A stretch of 64,000 nt of DNA, taken from Actinomyces sp. oral taxon 414 (GTDB taxonomy: Bacteria; Actinomycetota; Actinomycetes; Actinomycetales; Actinomycetaceae). The position numbers and the translations under genes were made by a program. The stretch lies in assembly GCF_001278845.1 (NCBI RefSeq), contig NZ_CP012590.1, forward strand, positions 3,596,001-3,660,000, in the 5' to 3' direction. The notes beneath the pieces are model-generated. The model had not been told where the DNA came from. It saw only the letters and a program-made list of their open reading frames with translations, and ran no database searches. Positions 17,651 through 27,623 of this stretch are shown piece by piece; the stretch's first letter is position 1; each line of letters opens with the position of its first letter.

Positions 17651-18178
17651 GTGCTGTTGCAAGACGCACACGATCAAAACGACTCGGTCGGGGGAGGACG
17701 GGTGCGCCGCGCTCGCGGCGCGAGGGCGGATCGCGACCCCCGGGTCGCACCGGACGCCGCGGTCGGCGACTACGACATCCTGTCCCCGGCCTGCCCCTCG
17801 CGAACGGTGCTGCGCCACGTCGTCGACCGGTGGACGCCGCTCGTCGTCGCCGTGCTGATCGGCGGGACGCACCGGTTCGGCGAACTGCGCGCCGCGGTCG
17901 GTGGCATCACCCCGAAGGTCCTGACCGAGACCCTGCGCTCCATGGAGCGCGACGGGCTCGTCGTCCGCGAGCAGACCCCCGGCGTCCCGCCCCGGGTCGA
18001 CTACGCGCTCACCCCGCTCGGCGCCACCCTGGCCGAGCCCATGGCGGCCCTGCGCAGCTGGGCCCAGGACCACGCCGAGGAGGTTCTGGCCAATCGCGCC
18101 CGGTACGACGGCGAGGCGCCACCTCCCCGCCCCATCGCCGAAACCGGCGGAAGTGACACGCGAAACCGGCGGAAGTGA
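17651..18178 (+). CDS. HxlR/YodB-type transcriptional regulator with unusual C-terminus
   Basis: About 175 residues. The HxlR winged helix is at about 48-140: CPSRTVLRHVVDRWTPLVVA, RFGELRAAVGGITPKVLTET and LRSMERDGLVVREQ. The Cys before the first helix is the position used for thiol-based redox sensing in YodB/HypR relatives. The ribosome site AAGGAGG lies only three bases before GTG 17651, so TTG 17657 is a possible alternative start. The first 35 residues are low-complexity. The last residues (ETGGSDTRNRRK) are encoded by the 22-base tandem repeat beginning at 18140, so the stop may have been created by repeat growth. Confidence 0.82.
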   Translation: MLLQDAHDQNDSVGGGRVRRARGARADRDPRVAPDAAVGDYDILSPACPSRTVLRHVVDRWTPLVVAVLIGGTHRFGELRAAVGGITPKVLTETLRSMERDGLVVREQTPGVPPRVDYALTPLGATLAEPMAALRSWAQDHAEEVLANRARYDGEAPPPRPIAETGGSDTRNRRK

Positions 18179-18225
18179 CACGCGAAACCGGCGGAAGTGA
18201 CACGCGAAACCGGCGGAAAGTGCAC
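18140..18225 (+). repeat. 22-bp tandem repeat, about 3.8 units
   Basis: The unit GAAACCGGCGGAAGTGACAC plus GC starts at 18140, 18162, 18184 and 18206. The first three are identical; the last is partial and altered. It covers the end of the HxlR-type gene and runs past its stop. There are no spacers, so it is not a CRISPR array. Confidence 0.9.
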
Positions 18226-18287
18226 ACCTTGGAAGGTTGTTCAGTGGGCGGTGGTGCGGGGCGCCCGGGGATCGGCGTGGCGGTCCG

Positions 18288-18400
18288 CGAGATCGCCGGG
18301 TAACCCTCGAGATCGTCACTTAACCCGCGAGATCGCCGGGTAACCCACGAGAACGTCTGCTAGAGGTACGTTCTCGAGGGTTACCCGGCGATCTCGCGCG
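18288..18400. repeat. TAACCC/GAGATCG palindromic repeat, copy 1
   Basis: The arms at 18326-18356 and 18368-18398 pair with one mismatch around the 11-base loop CTGCTAGAGGT. The module GAGATCGCCGGGTAACCC recurs several times on both strands. A second copy with the same loop is at 49050-49162. No gene is present. The stretch 18401-18599 shows nothing further. Confidence 0.85.
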
Positions 18401-18599
18401 TCAGAGCGGCGTCCGAGCGGTATGGGCGGTGCTCCCGCGGGGCCGGCACGGTCGAACGGGGCACCCGCCCGGTCTGCGACCGCCCTCCGCGCGGGTGCCC
18501 GCGCCGACGCCAACGTCATGGATCTCGCCGAAGCGGACGACCGCCCCCCACGGGACCCGCGACGACTCCGCTTATCCGAACCTGTTGCAAAAGTGCTTC

Positions 18600-18925
18600 A
18601 CGGCGGGATCGGTCGCTGCGGGCGCCCCGACGACCGCGGTGACCACTTCGACGACCGTGGTGGCCCCGCGGGAGCGCCGCCTGGACCGGTCCCGGGGGTC
18701 TCGCCCATCCCCGGGCCCCGCCGGCTCGTCCCCGATCCTTCGCGAGCGCGTAGGTTTCTAGTCGAACGCGCAGCTGGGAGGTACGCGTTCGACTAGAAAC
18801 CTACGCGCTCGCGGAAGAACGGCTCGCGGAGGATGAGGATAACGAGCCGGGGCCGGCGACCGGCCGCAGATGCGCGCTCTCTGCCGGCTCCGCCCCGACG
18901 ACTCCCCGATGAGAAGGACTCGACT
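18600..18925. repeat. Partial copy of the 628-bp element, with hairpin copy 2
   Basis: The sequence from GGTCGCTGCGGGCGCCCCGA through the hairpin (arms 18741-18770 and 18784-18813) to CCCGATGAGAAGGACTCGAC matches the right two-thirds of the element at 41066-41693. The left terminal repeat and the 118-bp palindrome are absent. Just before it, CCGAACCTGTTGCAAAAG resembles one arm of the variant palindrome. Hairpin arms read CGCGAGCGCG where copy 1 has GCGAACGCG, with the matching change on the other arm. Confidence 0.8.
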
Positions 18926-18963
18926 GATCGGTCGGGCCTGTGGGCGGCGTGCTCGTGCGCCGT

Positions 18964-19035
18964 GCGCGGCGGGGCGGGCATCGTCATGCGCGGCGGGGCG
19001 GGCGTCGTCATGCGCGGCGGGGCGGGCATCGCCTT
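18964..19035 (+). repeat. 24-bp tandem repeat, three units
   Basis: The unit GCGCGGCGGGGCGGGCATCG plus TCAT repeats three times with few changes. The region to 19238 has no supported gene other than the leader of the next one. Confidence 0.8.
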
Positions 19036-19238
19036 GCGCCGCGGGTCGGGAAAAGCGGGAAAAGGTGGCTGGCGCATGACTTTCGGATGTGCGGCGCTCA
19101 CAGTTGTTTCTCAGGGGGAGGCGGGTGATCACTCAGGTCGGGACGAAAGCGTGGGGGCGCCGTCGGAAGGAGCGGACGCAAACGCTCCGGATGGCGGTGT
19201 CCACCGGCAACCGCCCACCAGAAGAAAGGCTGGACACC

Positions 19239-19838
19239 ATGACCGACTACGTCGCGGCCATCAACTTCCCCGAGCGCAGCAAGACCTACGAGGCCTTTAG
19301 CAAGATCAGGGCCGACTCCGAGCGGCTCGGGGTGGTCAGCGCCGCCCTGGTCGAGGTCGACCGGGAGGGTCGGCTGACCGTCCCGGAGGGCGAGAACACG
19401 CGCGCCGGCCTGGGGATGGGCACCGGATCCCTCATCGGGGTCCTCGTCGGCGCCCTGGGCGGCCCCATCGGGATGCTCCTGGGGCTGGGGGTCGGCGCCC
19501 TGACCGGGGCCGCCGTCGACGCCGACCGGGCGGGGACGAGCGGACTCGCCGTGGCCACCCTCGCCGGGACCCTGGCACCGGGGACCAACGAGATCCTCGC
19601 CCAGACCTCCGAGCCCGGCAGCACGGCGCCGCTGGACGCCGTCGTCGCCGAGCAGGGCGGCACGATCGTGCGACGTCCCCTCGACGAGGTCCTGGGCGAG
19701 CTCGAGGCCCGTCAGGTCGCCGAGGAGGAGGCCGCCAAGGCCGCCCGCAAGGCGCTGCGCGAGCGCAAGCGCCAGGAGCGCAAGGACAGTCTGGACCAGC
19801 GCATCGAGGCGCTTCGGGCCAAGTTCGGCCGCGCCTGA
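19239..19838 (+). CDS. DUF1269-like glycine-rich membrane-associated protein
   Basis: 199 residues. The first 60 form a small alpha/beta region (YVAAINFPERSKTYEAFSKI, VVSAALVEVDREGRL). Two Gly-rich hydrophobic segments follow (TGSLIGVLVGALGGPIGMLLGLGVGALTGAAVD region), then another soluble part and a charged coiled-coil tail (EEEAAKAARKALRERKRQER). This is the arrangement of DUF1269 membrane proteins, whose function is unknown. GAAAGG precedes the ATG. Confidence 0.7.
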   Translation: MTDYVAAINFPERSKTYEAFSKIRADSERLGVVSAALVEVDREGRLTVPEGENTRAGLGMGTGSLIGVLVGALGGPIGMLLGLGVGALTGAAVDADRAGTSGLAVATLAGTLAPGTNEILAQTSEPGSTAPLDAVVAEQGGTIVRRPLDEVLGELEARQVAEEEAAKAARKALRERKRQERKDSLDQRIEALRAKFGRA

Positions 19839-19974
19839 CGGGCCTGGCGCAGACGACGGCGTCGGACCCTCCGGGGCGCCCCGGGCCGGGAGCGGCGCAG
19901 ACGTCCAGTACAGGGTCCGGTCCGGCACTCGCAATCCCCTGTTAAACGATGGGTCGATCGGTCATCATAGGAGT

Positions 19975-22038
<2,064 letters not shown>

Positions 22039-22109
22039 GACCGGGATCGGGAGGGGCCCGGGGAGCCCCGCGGCGGCTCGAGCGCGTAGGAGCCCGGAGG
22101 GGCCTCGCG

Positions 22110-22135
22110 GCGGTCCGGGTGTGGCACAATCCTGA
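22110..22135 (+). promoter_or_regulatory. Conserved upstream block, kinase 1
   Basis: GGTCCGGGTGTGGCACAATC is identical upstream of both kinase genes (here and at 24427-24452), while the sequence around it differs. CACAAT could be a -10 box. Conservation may also only reflect the recent duplication. Confidence 0.4.
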
Positions 22136-22202
22136 CCGGGCGCTCGCGCCCTTCGTCAGGGGGCTCCCCGGCCCCTCCCATACTCTTGATCCTGAGGTTG
22201 CC

Positions 22203-24224
22203 ATGGAGCGTCTGGGCTCGGTTTACATTCTTGAGGAGCGCATTGGAGCCGGTGCGCAGGGTGATGTGTGGAAGGGGCACAAGGAGGGGTCGGAGGAGCC
22301 TCTCGCCTTCAAGAAGCTGCGCCCCGAACTCGCCCGGGAGCGCAATGTCATAGACGCCTTCCTCAAGGAGCGCGACACCCTCGAGCGAGTGGACAGCCCC
22401 CACGTCGTACGCCTGCGGGACATGGTCACCGAGGGCGAGACCCTCGCCCTGGTCATGGACTACGTGGGCGGCGGCGACCTGGCGGACGTGATCCGGAAGC
22501 AGGGGACCCTCGCTCCGGGACTGGTCGCCTCTTACGGCGCCGCCATTGCGGCGGGGCTGAGCGCCATTCACGCGGCCGGCCTGGTGCACCGCGACGTCAA
22601 GCCGGCCAATATCCTCATGGATGACGCCGCCACGCCGGCGGCGCCGCGCGTAGCCGACTTCGGCGTGGCCCGAATCTGCGACTCGGCGGCCTCGACGCGC
22701 TCGACCGGCGGCAGCGCTGGCACCCCGCTGTACATGGCCCCCGAGGTGGCCGACGGCCTGCCGGCAGCGCCCTCCATGGACATCTACTCCCTGGGGGTCG
22801 TGCTCTACGAGATGTGCTGCGGCGTGCCTCCCTTCACGGGCGGCCCGGCGGCGCTGCTCAAATCTCACATGATGATGGATCCGGGCAGGCCCGACGGCGT
22901 GCCCGATGTCCTGTGGGATCTCATCGGACGGATGATGGCGAAGGATCCCGCCGCAAGGCCCACGGCCGACCAGGTGCGGCAGGCGCTGACCGACGCCGCT
23001 CCAGGCCTGGGGAGCCTGCCCGCGGCCCCGCGTCTGAGCTCGCCCCCGGCGCCGGTCCCCGCCTCCGCCGTCGCCCGGACCGTTCTGGGCACCCCCGCCT
23101 CGGCACCCAGCGCGCCGCCGTTCAGTGCGCCGTCGGCCGTCAGCGCCTCGACGGCGACGCTGCCGCCGTTCTCGGTCCCGCCCGCCCCCGCGATGAGGCC
23201 GGGTGGGCCCGTGCCGCCCCCCAGTGGCGTCGCGGTCGACCGGAGTGCCGCGCCGGGCGGGTCCGGCGCCGGCGCGAAGTCGGACGAGGGAGAGAACGGC
23301 AAGAAGAAGGGGAAGAAGAAGCGCAGCCGGGGCCCGATCGTCGCGCTGGTCCTCATCCTCGCCATTGCCCTCGTCGCCGCGGGCGCCATCGGTGCGAACT
23401 ATGTGCAGCGCCTGTTCGGGAACCGGCCCGTCGCCGAGCCGAGTCAGGTCGAGCCCGCTCCCACGTCCGAGGCGCCGCCCTCCGAGACTCCCTCCGCGTC
23501 GGACGACGCCACTGCGAGGGCATCGGCCAGCGCGTCGGCCAGTGCCTCGAGCTCTGCGACGGCGACGACCATGCCGGACCTCGTCGGCCTGACCGTCGAC
23601 CAGGCCAAGGCCAAGCTCCCGGGCAATGTGAAGGTCACCGTGGTCAAGGCGAACGCCCCCAACGGGGAGAAGGAGGGCACAGTGCTGTCCACCGACCCCG
23701 CCGCGGGCGAGAAGATCCCCGACGCGGTGACCCTCACCGTCGCCGGTTCGGCCGCCTCCGTCGCGATGAAGACCGTCTACCTGTCGGACCTCAAGCAGCT
23801 CGACTCTTTCAACGGCTTCGAGGCGAAAGCGATTGAAATGAGTGGGAAGACCTATGCCCACGCTGTGGTCACCACCGTGTATTCCGGTTCTAGCAACCAG
23901 ATCACAAGAACCACGGAATGGAATCTGGGACGCTACTTCTCCACGCTGAACGGCACCATCGGCATCACTGACACCTCTAAGGAGGCCGACGCCACCTTCA
24001 CGGTCGACTTCTACATCGATCAGGTGCTCGTTAGGAGCGAGACGCTCCAGTTCGGCGAGTTCAAGGACATCTCCCTCGACGTTCAGAACGGACTCCGCCT
24101 CAAGATCGTCGTCACTCGCACCGATAAGAACTCGGACAGCGCGTCCGTGGGCTTCGGCGACTTCCAGCTCCAGGGCGACCCCGATAAGGTGCCGAGTCTC
24201 GACGACCTCAATAAGAACAACTGA
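22203..24224 (+). CDS. Membrane Ser/Thr protein kinase with PASTA and NPCBM domains (copy 1)
   Basis: 673 residues. The kinase domain (about 8-265) has a Gly loop (IGAGAQGDVW), catalytic Lys (LAFKKLR), HRDVKPANIL, DFGVAR and MAPEVAD. A Pro/Ala/Ser linker, a Lys-rich patch and one helix (about 375-400, PIVALVLILAIALVAAGAIG) lead outside. There a single PASTA repeat (TMPDLVGLTVDQAKAKLPG) is followed by a C-terminal NPCBM-like module (about 520-660, TEWNLGRYFSTLNGTIGITD). PASTA domains bind cell-wall fragments and NPCBM modules bind sugars, so a wall or glycan sensor is likely. A second copy follows at once. The start is set by GAGGTTGCC before ATG. Confidence 0.9.
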   Translation: MERLGSVYILEERIGAGAQGDVWKGHKEGSEEPLAFKKLRPELARERNVIDAFLKERDTLERVDSPHVVRLRDMVTEGETLALVMDYVGGGDLADVIRKQGTLAPGLVASYGAAIAAGLSAIHAAGLVHRDVKPANILMDDAATPAAPRVADFGVARICDSAASTRSTGGSAGTPLYMAPEVADGLPAAPSMDIYSLGVVLYEMCCGVPPFTGGPAALLKSHMMMDPGRPDGVPDVLWDLIGRMMAKDPAARPTADQVRQALTDAAPGLGSLPAAPRLSSPPAPVPASAVARTVLGTPASAPSAPPFSAPSAVSASTATLPPFSVPPAPAMRPGGPVPPPSGVAVDRSAAPGGSGAGAKSDEGENGKKKGKKKRSRGPIVALVLILAIALVAAGAIGANYVQRLFGNRPVAEPSQVEPAPTSEAPPSETPSASDDATARASASASASASSSATATTMPDLVGLTVDQAKAKLPGNVKVTVVKANAPNGEKEGTVLSTDPAAGEKIPDAVTLTVAGSAASVAMKTVYLSDLKQLDSFNGFEAKAIEMSGKTYAHAVVTTVYSGSSNQITRTTEWNLGRYFSTLNGTIGITDTSKEADATFTVDFYIDQVLVRSETLQFGEFKDISLDVQNGLRLKIVVTRTDKNSDSASVGFGDFQLQGDPDKVPSLDDLNKNN

Positions 24225-24336
24225 CGCCGTCGACGTCCTGACCGGCATGGTCCGGCTGGCTCGACGACGCTGGAGGGCGCTGGCGACGGTCCGTCCGGTC
24301 CGCTCTGCGCCGCCCGGCGGCTCGTGCGGTCCACGG
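24225..24336 (+). pseudogene. Relic of the amylosucrase 3' end
   Basis: From CGCCGTCGACGTCCTGACCG to GTGCGGTCCACGG the bases align with 21918-22035, the last codons of amylosucrase, with substitutions and small gaps. It marks the start of the second unit of a tandem duplication of about 2.3 kb that carried the kinase gene. Confidence 0.85.
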
Positions 24337-24426
24337 GGCCGCAGAGGCGGAGAGCGCCGGCGACGGCCGCCTTGTCGCCGCCTGCGGGTGCGATCCCCGG
24401 GCCGGGGGACCCCGAGGGGTCTCGTG

Positions 24427-24452
24427 GCGGTCCGGGTGTGGCACAATCCTGA
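24427..24452 (+). promoter_or_regulatory. Conserved upstream block, kinase 2
   Basis: The same GGTCCGGGTGTGGCACAATC block as upstream of kinase 1. The following ATCCTGAGGTTGCC before the ATG is also kept, giving both genes the same ribosome site. Confidence 0.4.
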
Positions 24453-24514
24453 TGGGGGGCGACCTTGCATCAGGGGCTCCCCGGGTCCCTTCCGTCTGTC
24501 ATCCTGAGGTTGCC

Positions 24515-26500
24515 ATGGAGCGTCTGGGCTCGAGTTACATTCTTGAGGAGCGCATTGGAGCCGGTGCGCAGGGCGATGTGTGGAAGGGGCACAGGGAGGG
24601 GTCGGAGGAGCCCCTCGCCTTCAAGAAACTGCGTTCTGACCTGGCGCGGGAGCGCAATGTCGTCGACGCCTTCCTCAAGGAGCGCGACACCCTGGAGCGG
24701 GTGGACAGCCCCCATGTCGTGCGCCTGCGGGACATGGTCGCCGAAGGCGAAACCCTCGGCCTGGTCATGGACTACGTGGGTGGCGGCGACCTGGCGGACG
24801 TGATCCGCGAGCAGGGGGCTCTCGTGCCGGGGTTGGTCGCCTCCTATGGCGCCGCCATTGCGGCGGGGCTGAGCGCCGTCCACGCGGCCAGTCTGGTGCA
24901 CCGCGATATTAAGCCGGCCAATATCCTTATGGATGACGACGTCACTCCGGCGGCGCCGCGTGTGGCCGACTTCGGCGTGGCCCGGATCTGCGACTCGGCG
25001 TCCTCGACGCGCTCGACCAATGGTGCGGGAACGCCGCTGTACATGGCTCCCGAGGTGGCCGACGGCCTGCCGGCGGCGCCCTCCATGGACATCTACTCCC
25101 TGGGGGTCGTGCTCTACGAGATGTGCTGCGGTGTGCCGCCGTTTATAGGTGGCCCGGTGGCGCTGCTCAAGTCGCATGTGATGATGGATCCGGGCAGGCC
25201 CGACGGCGTGCCCGATGTCCTGTGGGATCTCATCGGACGGATGATGGCGAAGGATCCCGCCGCAAGGCCCACGGCCGACCAGGTGCGGCAGGTGCTGACC
25301 GACGCCGCTCCGGGGCTGGCCGATCTGCCCGCGGCCCCGCGTCTGAGCTCGCCCCCGGCGCCGGTCCCCGCCTCCGCCGTCGCCCGGACCGTTCTGGGCG
25401 CCCCCGCCTCGGCGCCCAGCGCGCGGTCGGCCAGCGCACCGCCCCCCAGCGCGCGGTCGGCCAGCGCACCGCCGCCTAGCGCGCCGTCGGCTAGCGCACC
25501 GCCCCCCAGCGCACCGTCGGCCGTTAGCGCCTCGACCGGGTCGGTGCCGTTGGTTCCGTCGCCCGGCATCGTCCTGACGCCTGTCCCCGGCATCGCCATG
25601 GCGTCGACCCCGCCGCCCGGCGTTGCACTGAGATCGATCCCTCCCGTTCCGCGGCCGAGCGGCGGAACGGTCAGTCGGGGCGCGCCAGTCAGGTCCGGCG
25701 GGGGAACAAGACCCGGCGGCGGGAAGAAGGGCGGCAGAAGAGACCAGGTTCTGATCATTACGACGGTCTTCCTTCTTGCCGTCGCCCTTGTTATTGCGGG
25801 CGCCATCGTCGTTCAATACAGACGATCCAGCACCGGGACGGGTCCGAACAGTTCCGGTTCCAGTACTCACTCCTCGGCGCCGGAGGTGACGACCATGCCG
25901 GATCTCGTCGGCATGACCACCGAGCAGGCCAGGGCCGAGCTCCCCGGCGTGAAGGTCACTGTGGTCAAGTCGGCCGCCCCCAGCGGGGAGAAGGAGGGCA
26001 CGGTACTGTCCACCGACCCTGCCGCGGGCGAGAAGATCCCCGACGCGGTGACCCTCACCGTCGCCGGTTCCGTGAAGACCATCTACCTGGCGGATCTCGA
26101 CTCCACGTCGTCGGCCTTCTCCAACGACGTCGTTGATATGAATGGCGTGACCTACGACCACGGCATGAGGGTCTCATTCTCCTATTACAATTCTTCGCAG
26201 ACGAGCGAATGGAGTCTCGGACGGCATTTCAATACGCTGAGCGGCACCATCGGCATCACCGATGACTCGAGTCAGTCCGGCGCCGCCTTCGCGGTCGATT
26301 TCTACGTGGACCAGGAGCTCGTCCAGAGCGAGACGCTCCGGGTCGGCGAGTTCAAGGACATCTCCCTCGACGTCCAGGACGGGCTCCGCCTCAAGATCGT
26401 CATCACCCGCACCGATAAGAAGAACGGCGGTGCGACTGTCGGCTTCGGCGACTTCCAGCTCCAGGGGGATTCCGATAAGGTGCCGGACCTCGACGATTAA
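24515..26500 (+). CDS. Membrane Ser/Thr protein kinase with PASTA and NPCBM domains (copy 2)
   Basis: 661 residues, with the same domain order as copy 1: kinase (HRDIKPANIL, DFGVAR, MAPEVAD), linker, one helix (about 412-432), one PASTA repeat (TMPDLVGMTTEQARAELPG) and an NPCBM-like module. The kinase domains are nearly identical. The linker differs: here it has grown by a 30-base tandem repeat coding SARSASAPPP/SAPSASAPPP (about 25418-25530). The NPCBM parts differ most, for example WSLGRHFNTLSGTIGITD, so ligand binding may have diverged while signalling stayed the same. Confidence 0.9.
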   Translation: MERLGSSYILEERIGAGAQGDVWKGHREGSEEPLAFKKLRSDLARERNVVDAFLKERDTLERVDSPHVVRLRDMVAEGETLGLVMDYVGGGDLADVIREQGALVPGLVASYGAAIAAGLSAVHAASLVHRDIKPANILMDDDVTPAAPRVADFGVARICDSASSTRSTNGAGTPLYMAPEVADGLPAAPSMDIYSLGVVLYEMCCGVPPFIGGPVALLKSHVMMDPGRPDGVPDVLWDLIGRMMAKDPAARPTADQVRQVLTDAAPGLADLPAAPRLSSPPAPVPASAVARTVLGAPASAPSARSASAPPPSARSASAPPPSAPSASAPPPSAPSAVSASTGSVPLVPSPGIVLTPVPGIAMASTPPPGVALRSIPPVPRPSGGTVSRGAPVRSGGGTRPGGGKKGGRRDQVLIITTVFLLAVALVIAGAIVVQYRRSSTGTGPNSSGSSTHSSAPEVTTMPDLVGMTTEQARAELPGVKVTVVKSAAPSGEKEGTVLSTDPAAGEKIPDAVTLTVAGSVKTIYLADLDSTSSAFSNDVVDMNGVTYDHGMRVSFSYYNSSQTSEWSLGRHFNTLSGTIGITDDSSQSGAAFAVDFYVDQELVQSETLRVGEFKDISLDVQDGLRLKIVITRTDKKNGGATVGFGDFQLQGDSDKVPDLDD

Positions 26501-26507
26501 CCGGAAA

Positions 26508-26636
26508 GGAAGGTTATTCTGGGAGGTGTCTGAGCGCATTGAGTCTGAGGGGTTTTAAGGTCGGGGCCGGGAAGGTTATTCTGGGGCGTCCGAGTGGGAC
26601 TGGTGGGGCTCCTGGGGCGACCCGGGGCGGGGTCGT
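26508..26636 (+). repeat. Two GAAGGTTATTC end motifs after kinase 2
   Basis: GGAAGGTTATTCTGGGAGGT (from 26508) and GGAAGGTTATTCTGGGGCGT (from 26570) are two copies of the end sequence of the repeat elements, 62 bases apart. The second leads directly into palindrome copy 2. Confidence 0.8.
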
Positions 26637-26754
26637 GTCCAAATCTGCCACAAAGGCGCCCCGGGCCGGGATAGGTCGCGGAGGAAACCGCGGAATATCA
26701 ACGATTCTTCTTGCGCGCCCCGACTCGATCCGGGCCTTTGTGGCAGATTTGGAC
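26637..26754 (+). repeat. 118-bp palindromic repeat, copy 2
   Basis: Perfect arms GTCCAAATCTGCCACAAAGG and complement enclose GCGGAATATCAACGATT. It belongs to a unit bounded by inverted end motifs at 26570 and 27102. Confidence 0.92.
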
Positions 26755-27102
26755 ACGGACCGGGTCCGGACCGGGTCCGACTGGTCCCACGCGACCCGCG
26801 CGCCCCATCTGTCTCAGGTTCCGCTTCTCGCCGCCCCTCCCGGGGCCGAACATGGCGCCCCGGGAGGATCGTTCCGGGGCGCACCCGACTGCGAGGCCGT
26901 CAGAACCGCGCAATCATGCGGAAACCGACGGACACACCCGGGGCGGGGCCCGAACGATCCTCCCAGGGCGCCAGAATCGGGTCCGGGCCCTGGGCCCCGC
27001 TCGCCCCCGACCCCGCCGCGGAGCGCCCGTGCAACAGATTCGGACACACCCCGCCCCACAAGCCCCATACGCCCCACTCAGACACACCCAGAATAACCTT
27101 CC
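26755..27102. repeat. Remainder of composite element with a half palindrome
   Basis: The right end (27081-27102) is an inverted GGAAGGTTATTCTGGG motif. Inward of it lies GCAACAGATTCGGAC, one arm of the variant palindrome known from 48906-49010, without a partner arm. An inner inverted pair, GGGAGGATCGTTC and GAACGATCCTCCC, occurs near 26872 and 26950. No gene is supported. Confidence 0.7.
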
Positions 27103-27165
27103 AGGGAATCCGCTGCGATCATGACCAGCGGGGGCGGGGGTCGCGCCGTATCGTCTACTGCGCTC

Positions 27166-27250
27166 CTTTCCCACTACTACGCCCCTTCACCCTCTACTGT
27201 ACGAGAAAAAGGGGCGAAGTAGAGGGTGAAGAGGCGTAGTAGTGGGAAAG
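27166..27250. repeat. 33-bp inverted repeat, strong hairpin
   Basis: The arms at 27166-27198 and 27218-27250 pair with one mismatch around a 19-base loop. The right arm contains GAGGCGTAGTAGTGGGAAAG, and GAGGCGTAGTA repeats again just after it. It is unlike the other palindromes and occurs once here. It could terminate transcription of kinase 2 from the left or of the FHA-ABC operon from the right. Confidence 0.85.
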
Positions 27251-27351
27251 AGGCGTAGTAAAGGATAAAGGGCCGCAGTAGTAACGGGGCGCGGCGGGGT
27301 CGGCGGCCGGTGGTGCGGGGCGCCTGCGCGGGGCCCGCGGCGGCGCCAGTT

Positions 27352-27538
27352 GTCCAAATCTGCCACAAAGGCCCCGATCGAGCCGGAACGCCGGAAGAGA
27401 ATCGTTGATATTCCGCGGTTTCATTCGTGGCCGATCTCGCCGCGGGGCGCCTTTGTGGCAGATTTGGACACGACCACGCCCCGGCCGACCCCACAAGCCC
27501 CACCCGCCCCACTCGGACGACCCCAGAATAACCTTTCC
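27352..27538 (-). repeat. 118-bp palindromic repeat, copy 3, with end motif
   Basis: The palindrome spans 27352-27469. The central block is inverted relative to copies 1 and 2. The GGAAGGTTATTC-type end lies on the right at about 27515-27538, confirming that the unit is in reverse orientation. It lies 86 bases from the stop codon of the FHA-ABC gene. Confidence 0.92.
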
Positions 27539-27623
27539 AGGGCGACTGGCGTCGACGGTCCCCGTCATTCACAGGGGCGGGGCGCCGCCGGTTCAGCGGT
27601 CCCCGTCCCGGGTTCAAGAACCG

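Noticed and set aside
18140..18225. CRISPR array
   Set aside because: Units are directly adjacent with no spacers and no cas genes are in the window.
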